Shown: positions 33,626 to 42,832, counted from the first letter of the stretch. The stretch: DNA of 57,634 nt from Chloroflexota bacterium (GCA_003551705.1 PUNJ01000105.1:1-57634), one strand, 5' to 3'. Numbers and translations are program-made. Notes: a model not told the origin generated them from the sequence alone.

Positions 33626-35152
33626 CTACTCACGGAATATTTCCACACTGCGCTGCGGTTCCTTGCCCGAACTGCGAGAGGCAAGACTGTGACGCTCGGC
33701 CATCATATGCTGCAACCTTCGGATGTAAGCGCTGCGCGGGCTGAGTTGTACGGCCTCCCTGCCGCCAATGATTTCAACGATCGCCTCTTCCGCTTCCTTG
33801 AGGGCATGGTCCAAGGTTGTCGCCCTGCGCTTGCTCGAAGAAACCGATTCAAGGAACTGTCTCATATCAGCTATGTTGCTGCTTTTGAGAACGTATACCG
33901 GTATCCCGGCTGCCTCCGCGTCTCTCACTCTCTGGGGCTTTCGCCGGTAGTAGGTCTTCGAGGTAACCAGCAGATCAGCTTCGCGAAGGTCCGCCACGAC
34001 GCTTATCGGAATCTGCTTCTCTTTGGCTACCTGACGCAGTTTGGCCTGATTAATGCCGAAGGGATAGATGCTGGGCAGCGCCTCGCTTTCCACGAACGGT
34101 TCAGATTTGCTTGCTGTCTCAGGGGTAGCCGGGGAGGCATAGGACTGGATCCTTTCTCCCTTCTTGTGGAGTACGCCCTCCTCATCAAGCCAGCGCACCT
34201 GTGTGGTGATACGCCGCCCTCTGAGGATTGCATCGACTACCTCGGCCACATCGGGATGGACCGCAATCATGTTGAAACCCTGGATCTCGATAAGAACGTC
34301 GAAGGTAGGAGGAGCCTTTCTCTCCAGGATCGATTTCTGGGTCTTGCGGCGGCGAGCTTCTTCATCGCTGAGGGTGACTGTCTGTATTCCGCCTACCAAG
34401 TCCGATAGTGTGGGGTTGAACATCAGATTCTCCAGAGTGTTCCCGTGTGCCGTACCCACAAGCTGCACCCCCCTCTCAGCAATGGTGCGGGCCGCCATGG
34501 CTTCCAGCTCGGTGCCTATTTCATCAATGACGATGGCCTCTGGCATATGGTTCTCCACAGCTTCAATCATGACAGCGTGCTGGAGCAATGGGGTAACCAC
34601 CTGCATTCTCCGTGCATGGCCGATAGCGGGATGCGGTATATCGCCGTCTCCGGCTATTTCGTTGGACGTGTCCACGATGATAACCCGCTTGCGCAACTCA
34701 TCTGCCAGTACACGCCCCACCTCTCTTAGCATGGTTGTCTTACCCACGCCCGGGCGGCCCAACAGGAGTATGCTCTTGCCCGACTGAACAAGGTCTTCGG
34801 TCAGCTTGATGGTGCCGAACACCGCCCGGCCAACACGGCATGTCAGACCGATGATCCGGCCTTGCCTGTTACGAAAAGCCGATATCCTGTGAAGCGTCCT
34901 CTCAATACCCGCACGGTTGTCCTCACCAAAAGCACCTATCCTTGAAGTCACGTACTCTATATCCTGATAAGTCACCTCATCACCATTAACGGTGATTTCG
35001 TAATTCATAAACCTGGCTTCGGGCATCCTGCCCAAGTCCATGACCACTTCGAGAAGTTCGGCGCGATCCTCATGCCGCCTTATTGGCCCCGCTATGGGGG
35101 GAGGCAGAACATCAAAAAGGGCATCCAGGTCGTCGATTATAGTCTGTTGCAT
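33626..35152 (-). CDS. SpoIIIAA/Ycf45-like AAA ATPase with C-terminal R3H domain
   Basis: 508 residues. The ATPase core shows LLLGRPGVGKTTMLREVGRVLADE (Walker A), IVDTSNEIAGDGDIPHPAIGHARRMQV, and MPEAIVIDEIGTELEAMAARTIAERGVQLVGTAHG (Walker B and the TAHG motif), as in SpoIIIAA and the plastid/cyanobacterial Ycf45 proteins. A linker of about 120 residues leads to an R3H nucleic-acid-binding domain (LSPRSAYIRRLQHMMAERHSL). Function is not established; a DNA/RNA-linked ATPase is likely. The ATG at 35152 is chosen. A TTG at 35170 overlapping the upstream stop (TTGA) is an alternative that would indicate coupling. Frequent neighbour of tmk in this lineage as far as I recall. Confidence 0.88.
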   Translation of the reverse strand: MQQTIIDDLDALFDVLPPPIAGPIRRHEDRAELLEVVMDLGRMPEARFMNYEITVNGDEVTYQDIEYVTSRIGAFGEDNRAGIERTLHRISAFRNRQGRIIGLTCRVGRAVFGTIKLTEDLVQSGKSILLLGRPGVGKTTMLREVGRVLADELRKRVIIVDTSNEIAGDGDIPHPAIGHARRMQVVTPLLQHAVMIEAVENHMPEAIVIDEIGTELEAMAARTIAERGVQLVGTAHGNTLENLMFNPTLSDLVGGIQTVTLSDEEARRRKTQKSILERKAPPTFDVLIEIQGFNMIAVHPDVAEVVDAILRGRRITTQVRWLDEEGVLHKKGERIQSYASPATPETASKSEPFVESEALPSIYPFGINQAKLRQVAKEKQIPISVVADLREADLLVTSKTYYRRKPQRVRDAEAAGIPVYVLKSSNIADMRQFLESVSSSKRRATTLDHALKEAEEAIVEIIGGREAVQLSPRSAYIRRLQHMMAERHSLASRSSGKEPQRSVEIFRE

Positions 35153-35166
35153 TCTCCACTCTTCCC

Positions 35167-36084
35167 TCAAGCACTGGCCGGGATCAGGCAGGGCAGCTTC
35201 TTGCGGTATACTGGCTCCTTGCTCAGGACTTCATAACTGCCTAGGACAGAGAACCCATAAGATTGCAGCAAGCTCGACACACGTGCCTGATGACTCGGCA
35301 GAAGACAGGCTCTAGTACGGCAGCCTTCAAGGAGACGTAGCCCGTTGTCCACAATCTGTTCCATTTCTTCTTCGGGTAGCGTCAGTATATCAAGCTGTCC
35401 GTGCTGTCTTTTCCTTCGCATGTTAAACCAGGCACTGATCTGGCCGCCTTTCTCAAAGACCCATTCGCTCCCCAAACCTCGCTCCCTGTTCACCTTCCAG
35501 TCCTTGTAAGTTAGTCCTTCGACCCGTTGTATGGAAGCAGGCACGGTCTTCCGGTACAAATCAAAAAGCCCGTATTCGTCCTCCCATCTTCTGCGGCGCA
35601 ATAGAGTAGGACCGTCATCTACAAATCCGGCTCCGCTGTCTTCGTTGCTGCAATAATACAGGTCTTCGCGAAGATATGGCGAGAAACCCGCGTTACAAGC
35701 AGCATCGAGAAGGGAATCATCTGCGGGAAGCCGGAGGAAGATCCTTTCAATTCCCAGTTCACCCCCGGTCAAGCTCAATCTTTCCAGTAGCGAGGCGGCA
35801 CAGTCAGTATCGCAATTCTTGAGGACCAGATGTTCCACTTCCCACGTACACAGGTGTGCACGACTTCTCACCGCTGCCAGTCCCCGGAAATCGAGTCCAT
35901 TCATCTTGACCCAGGTATGGCGTCTGTCTCGCAGGTTCATGGACCGGATCAGAAGTCTTGCCATGCTGGGCAAAATAGCAGCTTCTGAAGAACCCACATT
36001 CTCCTTAGTGCTGGCCACATCCGACAGCAAGCCGTTTTGCGTGACTATCACAAAAAGGTCTATGGGTAGAAAGGACCGTATCAT
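35167..36084 (-). CDS. Putative two-domain GNAT-like acetyltransferase
   Basis: 305 residues, soluble. The layout of two repeated alpha/beta halves, with strands such as WEVEHLVL...GIERIFLRLPADDSLLDAACNAGFSPYLREDLYY and GQLDILTLPEEEMEQIVDNGLRLLEGC...SSLLQSYGFSVLGSYEVLSKE, resembles tandem GNAT folds. Both halves end in the a-x-x-x-GF-x-P/V pattern of the last GNAT strand. The acetyl-CoA loop (R-x-x-G-x-G) is not clear, so it may be a degenerate, non-catalytic version. It lies between pdxS (11 bp upstream) and the AAA/R3H gene in a packed minus-strand run. Identity is tentative. Confidence 0.6.
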   Translation of the reverse strand: MIRSFLPIDLFVIVTQNGLLSDVASTKENVGSSEAAILPSMARLLIRSMNLRDRRHTWVKMNGLDFRGLAAVRSRAHLCTWEVEHLVLKNCDTDCAASLLERLSLTGGELGIERIFLRLPADDSLLDAACNAGFSPYLREDLYYCSNEDSGAGFVDDGPTLLRRRRWEDEYGLFDLYRKTVPASIQRVEGLTYKDWKVNRERGLGSEWVFEKGGQISAWFNMRRKRQHGQLDILTLPEEEMEQIVDNGLRLLEGCRTRACLLPSHQARVSSLLQSYGFSVLGSYEVLSKEPVYRKKLPCLIPASA

Positions 36085-36095
36085 TTAACTCAATC

Positions 36096-36977
36096 TTACC
36101 AACCCCTGGTTGCTATCAACTCTTCCCCCGGTATCGTTCTTATATCCAGCCCGGGCATGGCCTCACCCAAACCCCTGGAAACCTCAGCAACGATCTTTGC
36201 ATCTTGATAGTGGGTTGTAGCCTTGACGATGGCTTTCGCTCTCGCTTCAGGGTCCGACGATTTGAAGATTCCCGACCCTACAAAGACACCATCCGCTCCC
36301 AACTGCATCATTAGCGCCGCATCTGCAGGTGTTGCAACACCCCCGGCAGCAAAATTTACTACCGGCAACTTGCCCGCCTTCTGCACTTCCATGAGCAAAT
36401 CCATAGGCGCACCTAGGGCTTTAGCCTCGGCCATCAATTCTTCACGTGGCATATTCATTATCTTCCGCAGTCCATCCATAACCGCTCTGATATGCTTGAC
36501 AGCCTCCACGATATTCCCTGTTCCAGCTTCCCCCTTGGTGCGGATCATGGTTGCACCCTCAGCTATGCGCCTTAACGCTTCACCAAGATCACGGCATCCA
36601 CAAACGAACGGCACCTTGAAATCGTGCTTCCACACATGGTGTGACTCGTCTGCAGGAGTCAATACTTCCGATTCGTCTATATAGTCCACCCCGAGAGCCT
36701 CCAGCACCTCGGCCTCGACAAAGTGGCCAATCCGGCATTTTGCCATAACTGGAATACTGACACTCTTCATTATAGCCAAAATAATGTCCGGGTCTGCCAT
36801 ACGAGCCACTCCGCCTGCCGCTCTAATATCGGACGGCACTCGCTCCAGGGCCATAACCGCGCAGGCTCCGGCTTGCTCCGCTATCCTCGCGTGCTCGGGA
36901 GTGACCACATCCATGATTACCCCGCCCTTCAACATCTGAGCGAGACCCGTCTTGACAGCCCAGGTCCCTTTTTCCAT
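36096..36977 (-). CDS. pdxS: Pyridoxal 5'-phosphate synthase subunit PdxS
   Basis: 293 residues, TIM barrel that builds PLP from ribose 5-phosphate, glyceraldehyde 3-phosphate and ammonia. Near-invariant blocks: [101 protein letters not shown] and [43 protein letters not shown] precedes the ATG. The glutaminase partner pdxT is not in the window, which is unusual since the two are often adjacent. It is the first gene of the minus-strand run down to the sensor kinase. Confidence 0.98.
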   Translation of the reverse strand: MEKGTWAVKTGLAQMLKGGVIMDVVTPEHARIAEQAGACAVMALERVPSDIRAAGGVARMADPDIILAIMKSVSIPVMAKCRIGHFVEAEVLEALGVDYIDESEVLTPADESHHVWKHDFKVPFVCGCRDLGEALRRIAEGATMIRTKGEAGTGNIVEAVKHIRAVMDGLRKIMNMPREELMAEAKALGAPMDLLMEVQKAGKLPVVNFAAGGVATPADAALMMQLGADGVFVGSGIFKSSDPEARAKAIVKATTHYQDAKIVAEVSRGLGEAMPGLDIRTIPGEELIATRGW

Positions 36978-37150
36978 TCCTACCTCCTACCATACAGAGG
37001 ATAATCTTAGCAGTTATAATCTTCAATACAGCAACAAACTGCCTCTGACTCCTGATCGTATCCACTACGAGTTTATGTTATATTTTATAGCGGTGGTCTG
37101 TCATTTAGCAAGTGATACGGCAGCTATCTGGATCAAGCAGGGGTATAGAT

Positions 37151-38338
37151 TTGTACGATACACTCATAATCGGCGCAGGGCCTACCGGGAACTACATTGC
37201 TGCTCAACTGGCCCGGTTCGGACACAGGGTCATGGTCATAGAAAGGCAGGTCCGTTTCGGCAAGTCTACCTGCTGCACAGGGATTGTAGGCAAGGAATGC
37301 CTGAATACCTTTTCCATAGGCAGGGAAGCTGTCGTTAACGAAGCAAGATCGGCCACTTTCTTCGCTCCATCCGGCAAGTCCCTGGAACTTTCCAGGCCGG
37401 ATACTCAAGCATATATCCTGGACCGAAAGATATTCGACGATTACTTGGCCCGCCATGCCCAAGCGCAAGGTGTGGAATACCTGATGAACACCCGTGTGAA
37501 TGACATCCAGACCTCCTCCACAGGCGTACGTGTGGCGGCCGCCAGCAACGGACGCAAAGTTGTGCTGGAAGGCAAGTGTGCCGTTCTTGCCTGTGGATTT
37601 GGCTCGAATTTGCCGGTAGGTTCACGCTCGGGCAAAGAGGGTGACTTCGTGATGGGTGCACAAGCTGAAGTGGCGCTATCCGACGACCGGGGAGTGGAAG
37701 TCTATTTCGGCAACAGTGTTGCACCAGGTTTTTTTGCCTGGCTTGTACCTACCATAGCCGGTCAAGGGCTGGCCGGCCTGATGACACGAAGCCATACAAG
37801 TTTGCACATGCAAGAGTTTCTCCACAGCCTGCAAGCGAGCGGCCGTATAGGCTCCCAGCAAGGAGAAGTCAAATTCGGCGGCATCCCGCTCAAACCTTTG
37901 CGGCGGACTTCCGGCAAAAGAATACTCTATGTCGGCGACGCGGCTGGGCAGGTGAAACCGACCACCGGTGGGGGTATTTACTATGGGCTGACTTGTGCCC
38001 GGATAGCAGTAGATGTCCTGCACCGGGCAATCAGCAGGAACGAATTCAGCAGCCGGACAATGTCAAGATATGACAGGCGTTGGAAGAGGCTGCTATTGCG
38101 GGAACTGAGGATGGGCCACCGGGCTCGCTGGCTATTCGAAAGACTGGATGACCATCAGATAGAACGTCTCTTCGATCTGGCGCGAGCCAGGCAGATAGAC
38201 CGATGGATGCAACACTACGATGGGTTCTCCTTTGACGGGCACGGACAGCTTCTACTGGCAATCGCCCGTTACCTGGGGCCTTTCGGTTGCTTTTCCGCAG
38301 TGCGCACGCTGTCAACCGGCTGGCTGAGACCCCGGTGA
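37151..38338 (+). CDS. Geranylgeranyl reductase family FAD-dependent oxidoreductase
   Basis: 395 residues. FAD Rossmann motif DTLIIGAGPTGNYIAAQLARFGHRVMVIERQVRFGKSTCCTGIVG, the PxxxWxFP-like region replaced by GFFAWLVPTIAGQGLAGLM, and the second FAD motif KRILYVGDAAGQVKPTTGGGIYYGLTCARIA are all hallmarks of the GGR group, which saturates isoprenoid chains of lipids, quinones or chlorophyll. The motif KSTCCTGIVG contains the Cys characteristic of archaeal-type GGRs. The start is a TTG with AGGGG about 8 nt upstream; the track's GTG at 37112 has no ribosome site. Followed by a CrtC/AttH-like gene 78 bp on. Confidence 0.88.
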   Translation: MYDTLIIGAGPTGNYIAAQLARFGHRVMVIERQVRFGKSTCCTGIVGKECLNTFSIGREAVVNEARSATFFAPSGKSLELSRPDTQAYILDRKIFDDYLARHAQAQGVEYLMNTRVNDIQTSSTGVRVAAASNGRKVVLEGKCAVLACGFGSNLPVGSRSGKEGDFVMGAQAEVALSDDRGVEVYFGNSVAPGFFAWLVPTIAGQGLAGLMTRSHTSLHMQEFLHSLQASGRIGSQQGEVKFGGIPLKPLRRTSGKRILYVGDAAGQVKPTTGGGIYYGLTCARIAVDVLHRAISRNEFSSRTMSRYDRRWKRLLLRELRMGHRARWLFERLDDHQIERLFDLARARQIDRWMQHYDGFSFDGHGQLLLAIARYLGPFGCFSAVRTLSTGWLRPR

Positions 38339-38370
38339 TTAGTCCCAAACCTGTTTACCTTTCTCAAGGT

Positions 38371-38398
38371 TTGCGGTTAAACTGTTCCCACTTATATT
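38371..38398 (+). promoter_or_regulatory. Candidate promoter of the CrtC/AttH-like gene
   Basis: TTGCGG, 16-bp spacer, TATATT. Transcription would start near 38405, at the edge of the GAGGAGG ribosome binding site, giving a leader of about 12 nt. Confidence 0.45.
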
Positions 38399-38416
38399 AT
38401 CATGAGGAGGTGCGGC

Positions 38417-39424
38417 ATGAGTGGAAGCCTGTGGGACCGTGAATTCAAACCCTCTGATGATGCCTTGCATCCTTCGGAATCGCCGGGCAGGTGGGAGTGG
38501 TGGTATTTCGATGCCGATTTTACAGACGGCCATTCCATTGCCGGTTCTTTTCATTTTGGCAGCCCCCGACCACCCGCCTATCCAGATGCCAGGTTCATAG
38601 AGATCACACTTTACGACCCCCAGGGGAATAAGCAGCTTACCAGGAAGCGTTATCCAATTGAGCAGTGCTACGCTTCGCTGGATGCGTGCAAGGTCACCAT
38701 CGGTCCTAACATCTACGAGGGAGACCTCCCGAATTACCACATAGCGTTCCGGGAGGGCGCTTTCGGTTGCGATCTGCATTACGAGAGCCTTGTACAGCCG
38801 TACGGCCCTGTAGAAACAGGATGGGGCGGCAGCACCATGGGCTGGTCAAACAGCGCCGCCCGGTCGAAAGTTACAGGTACCATCACTTGGGAGGGCAAAA
38901 CCATCCCTGTTAGGGGCGAAGGATACCACGACCATAACTGGGCCGATGCTCCCATGTCGGCAGCTACCCTGACCGCCAACGCCTTCTGGGGCAGGCTGTA
39001 TCTGGAAGAATGGACCTTGAACTGGCAGGGTGGCCGGATGATCAGGAAAATGGACCACCGCCCGGCCGGGCGTCTGATCGTATGGAAGAACTGGGATATC
39101 GTAGCAATCACGGACAAGGTGAGCGGCACACCCACGGGGTACACCACAACAGAGACCGGCATCGAATACCCCCGCCGCATAGTTATCTCTTGCCACGACC
39201 CCGGGGTCGCCGAGGGCGATATGAGACTACAGGTAGAAAAGGTCATCCACTTCATGGACCTTCATAGCAGGCTCAAACCTTTTGAAAGGTGGTTCGAGGA
39301 AACCTTCGTTGGGCCTTCCCGCTACTACCGTCACCGCTTTGCTTATGACTTGGACCTGCTCATCTGCGGAGAGAGAGTGCATAACACAGGTTCCAGTTGG
39401 TGCGAGCACCATCGATGGGCGTGA
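38417..39424 (+). CDS. CrtC/AttH lipocalin-like protein (carotenoid hydratase-related)
   Basis: 335 residues. Two linked lipocalin-like beta barrels are suggested by many short strands with Trp and Gly. Motifs are RWEWWYFDADFTDGHSIAGSFHFGSP at the N-terminus and VRGEGYHDHNWADAPM in the middle, the latter typical of hydroxyneurosporene synthase (CrtC) and AttH-type proteins. CrtC adds water to carotenoid C1,2 double bonds; AttH-like relatives are mostly uncharacterised. No signal peptide. The ATG at 38417 is set by AGGAGG 6 nt upstream. Its position after a geranylgeranyl-reductase-like gene fits an isoprenoid substrate, which is inference. Two distant relatives lie at 45906 and 47068. Confidence 0.75.
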   Translation: MSGSLWDREFKPSDDALHPSESPGRWEWWYFDADFTDGHSIAGSFHFGSPRPPAYPDARFIEITLYDPQGNKQLTRKRYPIEQCYASLDACKVTIGPNIYEGDLPNYHIAFREGAFGCDLHYESLVQPYGPVETGWGGSTMGWSNSAARSKVTGTITWEGKTIPVRGEGYHDHNWADAPMSAATLTANAFWGRLYLEEWTLNWQGGRMIRKMDHRPAGRLIVWKNWDIVAITDKVSGTPTGYTTTETGIEYPRRIVISCHDPGVAEGDMRLQVEKVIHFMDLHSRLKPFERWFEETFVGPSRYYRHRFAYDLDLLICGERVHNTGSSWCEHHRWA

Positions 39425-39482
39425 CCGCCATGGCCACCACCCGAATAACTGGAATAGTGAGGAAGAAAGGGGGCACGGCAAA

Positions 39483-39950
39483 ATGACGGACAACATGAAC
39501 GAGAAGCTGGCAGCCAAGCTGGCTGAAGTAGTTGACAAGGCCCGTGAGACCTTCACGGACCTCTGGGCCGAGAGGGCAGACGCAGGCGGCAGCCCGATGA
39601 GCGAGGACGATAAGAGACTGGTGGAGAAGCTGTTTTCGAGTGTGGTCAATGGTCATGTGGTGACTGAACTGATGGCCCTGACCTCTTACCGGATCTATGC
39701 TGGAACGAATGAGACCGGAATACTCACCAAGATCGTTCCTTCCCTCCTGGGGGCGATTGAGGATAAGACGGAAGAACTTCCCAATACGGTCAGTGAGAAG
39801 GTCGGTGGGCTGGACGAAATGGCAAGAAACATGTTGGAAGCGTCCGCTGAAAATGACCCTCTCATAAGGCATCTCTTGCAGGGCGTCGCGGAAGGAACCC
39901 CACTCAGGGTGTCCTTCAATGCCGTGGTCCTGGGACTGCTGGAACGGTAG
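39483..39950 (+). CDS. Unknown small helical protein
   Basis: 155 residues, no family recognised. Mostly charged amphipathic helices (MNEKLAAKLAEVVDKARETFTDLWAERADAG; SEDDKRLVEKLFSSVVNGHVVTELMAL) followed by a segment rich in small residues and a C-terminus SFNAVVLGLLER. No signal peptide, Cys or clear motif. The start is ATG 39483, with an AAGGGGG about 9 nt upstream; the track's longer frame overlaps the end of the previous gene. It follows the CrtC/AttH-like gene after 58 bp and is probably co-transcribed with it. The opening could suit a membrane-associated or polyhydroxyalkanoate-granule-type helix protein, but nothing supports a specific call. Confidence 0.6.
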   Translation: MTDNMNEKLAAKLAEVVDKARETFTDLWAERADAGGSPMSEDDKRLVEKLFSSVVNGHVVTELMALTSYRIYAGTNETGILTKIVPSLLGAIEDKTEELPNTVSEKVGGLDEMARNMLEASAENDPLIRHLLQGVAEGTPLRVSFNAVVLGLLER

Positions 39951-40044
39951 GAAGGGACTTCTATGCTGCCCCAGGGAGCGTAGCGCAATAACTTAGGCTC
40001 AAGCATTCTCTGCATTTTGTGCCCGCTACGCCATGCCGGAGGTA

Positions 40045-40073
40045 TTGTCAAACTGGACCGATCGCGCTAGAAT
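40045..40073 (+). promoter_or_regulatory. Sigma-70-type promoter of the hybrid kinase gene
   Basis: TTGTCA (5 of 6), exactly 17 bp, TAGAAT (5 of 6). The -10 box is bracketed by a 7-bp direct repeat ATCGCGC (40061-40067 and 40072-40078), which could be a repressor or autoregulation site. The leader to the ATG at 40160 is about 80 nt. Confidence 0.7.
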
Positions 40074-40159
40074 CGCGCAAACGTCTCCCCCTTATTCTGG
40101 GAAACCGCACATGAATGAGGAGCCGTAGACTGTTTCTGCCTGCTGCAGGGGGTGTCCAC

Positions 40160-42832
40160 ATGGACAAGAAAAAAGCGCCGGTCAGCAATAGCAACACTGC
40201 TGTCGAGATAAGACCCGTCATCTTGGAAAATAGCGACGCCCTTGTCTTTACCGTCGATTTTCAAGGCAAGGTACTATTCGTAAATGACCTGTGTTCGAAA
40301 TTTACGGGATACGAACCGATAGAGGTAACCGGTAGAAACCTGGGAGACTTCATCCTTCGCGACGACCGTCCATTATGGTCTGCCTTGGTCCAGCGAGCAC
40401 TCGATGAAGGCCTACCCGGAATCGGGAATGACGCTGGCGAACAAGAAATCCGCCTGGTCCACGAAGAAGCTGGGGTGATCTGGGTAGGATGCAAACTCTT
40501 CCCCATGAGCAGGGGCCGGAGAGCAATGAACACGCTGTCGGGCTTCATGAGAGACCTTACCCAGGAAAAGCAGAGAGTGGCAGACCTCGAGTCCACATTC
40601 GAGGAACTGTGGCGTGCTTTTGAAGATACCAGGCTGGAGATCTTCAGGATAGACCGCCATTGTACCATAATCAGCCTGGAAGACCAGGTCGAGAATATTC
40701 TTGGCTATGAAAGTTCTCACGTGGATGGAAAGAAACTGGATGCTGCCGGCCTTGTCAGCCAGCCTGACTTGCAGGAACTCATCACCGCCTTCCAGTGTGC
40801 GGCGCAGCATCATAGCGACCTGCTCAAGTCCATAACAGTCCGGAAGAAGAATGGGACCACCGCCAACCTCCAAGTAAGAGTCAGGTATGACCGGAATACA
40901 GGTCACCTGGAGGGCATTTTCTACGTCTTGGCCGACGCTGGCCGGCTCAGGCGCATACAAGAGGACCTGAGGGTGGGTGAGCTTAAATACCGGCTCCTGG
41001 CCGAAAATGTAACCGACGTTATCTGGACTCAAGACAACGAAGGGCGATTCACCTACCTTAGCCCCTCAGTTAGAAGCCTGATTGGGTATAGCGTGGAGGA
41101 GGCCATGCAACTCATACCTCTCGAGGCTCTCTCGCATTCCTCCCGGGAACTTGCCCAGCATACGGAAGAGCAACGGCGCCAGCTTTTCGAACGTATAGGA
41201 CCAGCCGACGGCACCGACAGCCTGACCCAGGAGTATGAGCTGGTCCGCAAGGACAGGTCGAGAATATGGACCGAAACCGCCACAACTTTGCTTCGCGACG
41301 CCAGGGGCAGAAAGGTTGGCGTGCTGGGCGTGACACGAGACATTACCGAACGCAAGCAGGCGGAGCAGAGGTTACAACTGCTCTATGAGCAAGAAAAAGA
41401 GCTAAGGCAACAAATTGAAAGAGAGATGTCCAAGAGAATTGAGTTCACCAGGGCACTGGCCCATGAACTGAAGACGCCATTGACTCCCATACTGGCTTCC
41501 GTCGATTCCCTGCTGTCCCAATTGCATCAGGAGCCTCAGATCAGCCTCGCCTCCAACATTAGCCGCGGGGCCGAGACCTTGCGCCGCAGGATTGACGAAC
41601 TGCTGGACTTGGCAAAGGGCGAAATCGGGATGCTGCAGCTGGAGCTTGAGTGGATCGACCTGCTGCCCATCTTGCGCGATTCAGCGCAGTCCATCACACC
41701 TGTATCCGCCAGACAAGGACAATCCCTATTATTGCAACTGCCTCCATCGCTCCCACTGGTGCGGGCCGACGCCGGCAGGATACAACAAGTATTGTTGAAC
41801 CTTTTGCAGAACGCCATCAAGTTCACGCCCCGTGACGGCAAGATCAAGCTCCGTGCTAAGGAACAAGACTATGCTGTAATCGTGGAAGTACACAATACCG
41901 GGCCGGGCCTGGACAAGGAGGAGCAGAATCGCATCTTCGAACCATATCACCGGCTGCCCAAGAAACAGAGCAATGAACAACTGGGCGGGCTGGGACTAGG
42001 TCTAGCCCTATGCAAGACATTGCTGGATTTGCACGGGGGAAAGATATGGAGCAGAAGCCGTCCCGGCAAAGGGACCACATTCGGCTTTACGCTGCCTCTT
42101 CAACTAGACGGTTCCCGCCCCTCTTCGCCGGAAAGGATAGCAAAGCTGTGGAACATACTGGTTATAGAGGACGATAGAGAGACCCTGGACTCCATTGTCC
42201 TCGCCTTCGCCATGGACTGGCCTGAAGCCAATGTGCTCGCAACCCGCATGGGCGAAGAAGGTCTAGACCTTATCGAATCGGAGAACCCAGACATGGTCAT
42301 CCTGGACCTGGCATTACCTGATATGGATGGGTTCGAAGTCCTGAAGCAGATCCGCCTCTTTTCTCCGGTCCCGATAGTGGTCTTGACAGTGAGCAACGAA
42401 GAGGCATGTATTATCAAGAGCTTCGAGCTGGGGGCGGACGACCATATTTCCAAACCCTATAGAAAGAGAGAGCTGATATCACGATTGAAAGCCCAATTAC
42501 GAAAACGTACGGCCACAGATGGGGCATCCCCGATCATCTGCGGTACGCTACGCCTCGATCCCACCACATTTGAGCTTGACCACGGTGGAAGGCAGGTAAA
42601 CCTTACCGTGGTCGAGGGTCGAATCCTGAAGCACCTCATGAGAAATGCAGGCCATGTGAATCCGTATTCATCAATCATGGAAACCGTGTGGGGGGAGGAC
42701 CATGCCGAGGCCATTGAGAACCTGCGTGTGTACATTTCCTACCTCAGGCGCAAACTGGAGACCGACCCCGCACAACCCAAGCTGATACGCACCAAAGCCG
42801 GGGTAGGTTACTGGTTGGCAAAGCCCGAATAA
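40160..42832 (+). CDS. PAS histidine kinase fused to an OmpR-type response regulator with DNA-binding domain
   Basis: 890 residues, no membrane helix, so a cytoplasmic sensor. Three PAS-like repeats (ALVFTVDFQGKVLFVNDLCSKFTG; FRIDRHCTIISLEDQVENILGYESS; ENVTDVIWTQDNEGRFTYLSPSV) are followed by HisKA with LAHELKTPLTPIL and a HATPase with NAIKFTPRDGKI and LGLGLALCKTLLDLHGGKIW. A receiver comes next (MVILDLALPDMDGFEVLKQI, phospho-Asp) and the protein ends in a PhoB/OmpR winged helix (RQVNLTVVEGRILKHLM...YISYLRRKLE...RTKAGVGYWL). The full signal path from sensing to DNA binding is in one chain, which is rare. AGGGGG lies 7 nt before the ATG. It lies just upstream of the molybdopterin operon, the obvious candidate target. 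Confidence 0.93.
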   Translation: MDKKKAPVSNSNTAVEIRPVILENSDALVFTVDFQGKVLFVNDLCSKFTGYEPIEVTGRNLGDFILRDDRPLWSALVQRALDEGLPGIGNDAGEQEIRLVHEEAGVIWVGCKLFPMSRGRRAMNTLSGFMRDLTQEKQRVADLESTFEELWRAFEDTRLEIFRIDRHCTIISLEDQVENILGYESSHVDGKKLDAAGLVSQPDLQELITAFQCAAQHHSDLLKSITVRKKNGTTANLQVRVRYDRNTGHLEGIFYVLADAGRLRRIQEDLRVGELKYRLLAENVTDVIWTQDNEGRFTYLSPSVRSLIGYSVEEAMQLIPLEALSHSSRELAQHTEEQRRQLFERIGPADGTDSLTQEYELVRKDRSRIWTETATTLLRDARGRKVGVLGVTRDITERKQAEQRLQLLYEQEKELRQQIEREMSKRIEFTRALAHELKTPLTPILASVDSLLSQLHQEPQISLASNISRGAETLRRRIDELLDLAKGEIGMLQLELEWIDLLPILRDSAQSITPVSARQGQSLLLQLPPSLPLVRADAGRIQQVLLNLLQNAIKFTPRDGKIKLRAKEQDYAVIVEVHNTGPGLDKEEQNRIFEPYHRLPKKQSNEQLGGLGLGLALCKTLLDLHGGKIWSRSRPGKGTTFGFTLPLQLDGSRPSSPERIAKLWNILVIEDDRETLDSIVLAFAMDWPEANVLATRMGEEGLDLIESENPDMVILDLALPDMDGFEVLKQIRLFSPVPIVVLTVSNEEACIIKSFELGADDHISKPYRKRELISRLKAQLRKRTATDGASPIICGTLRLDPTTFELDHGGRQVNLTVVEGRILKHLMRNAGHVNPYSSIMETVWGEDHAEAIENLRVYISYLRRKLETDPAQPKLIRTKAGVGYWLAKPE

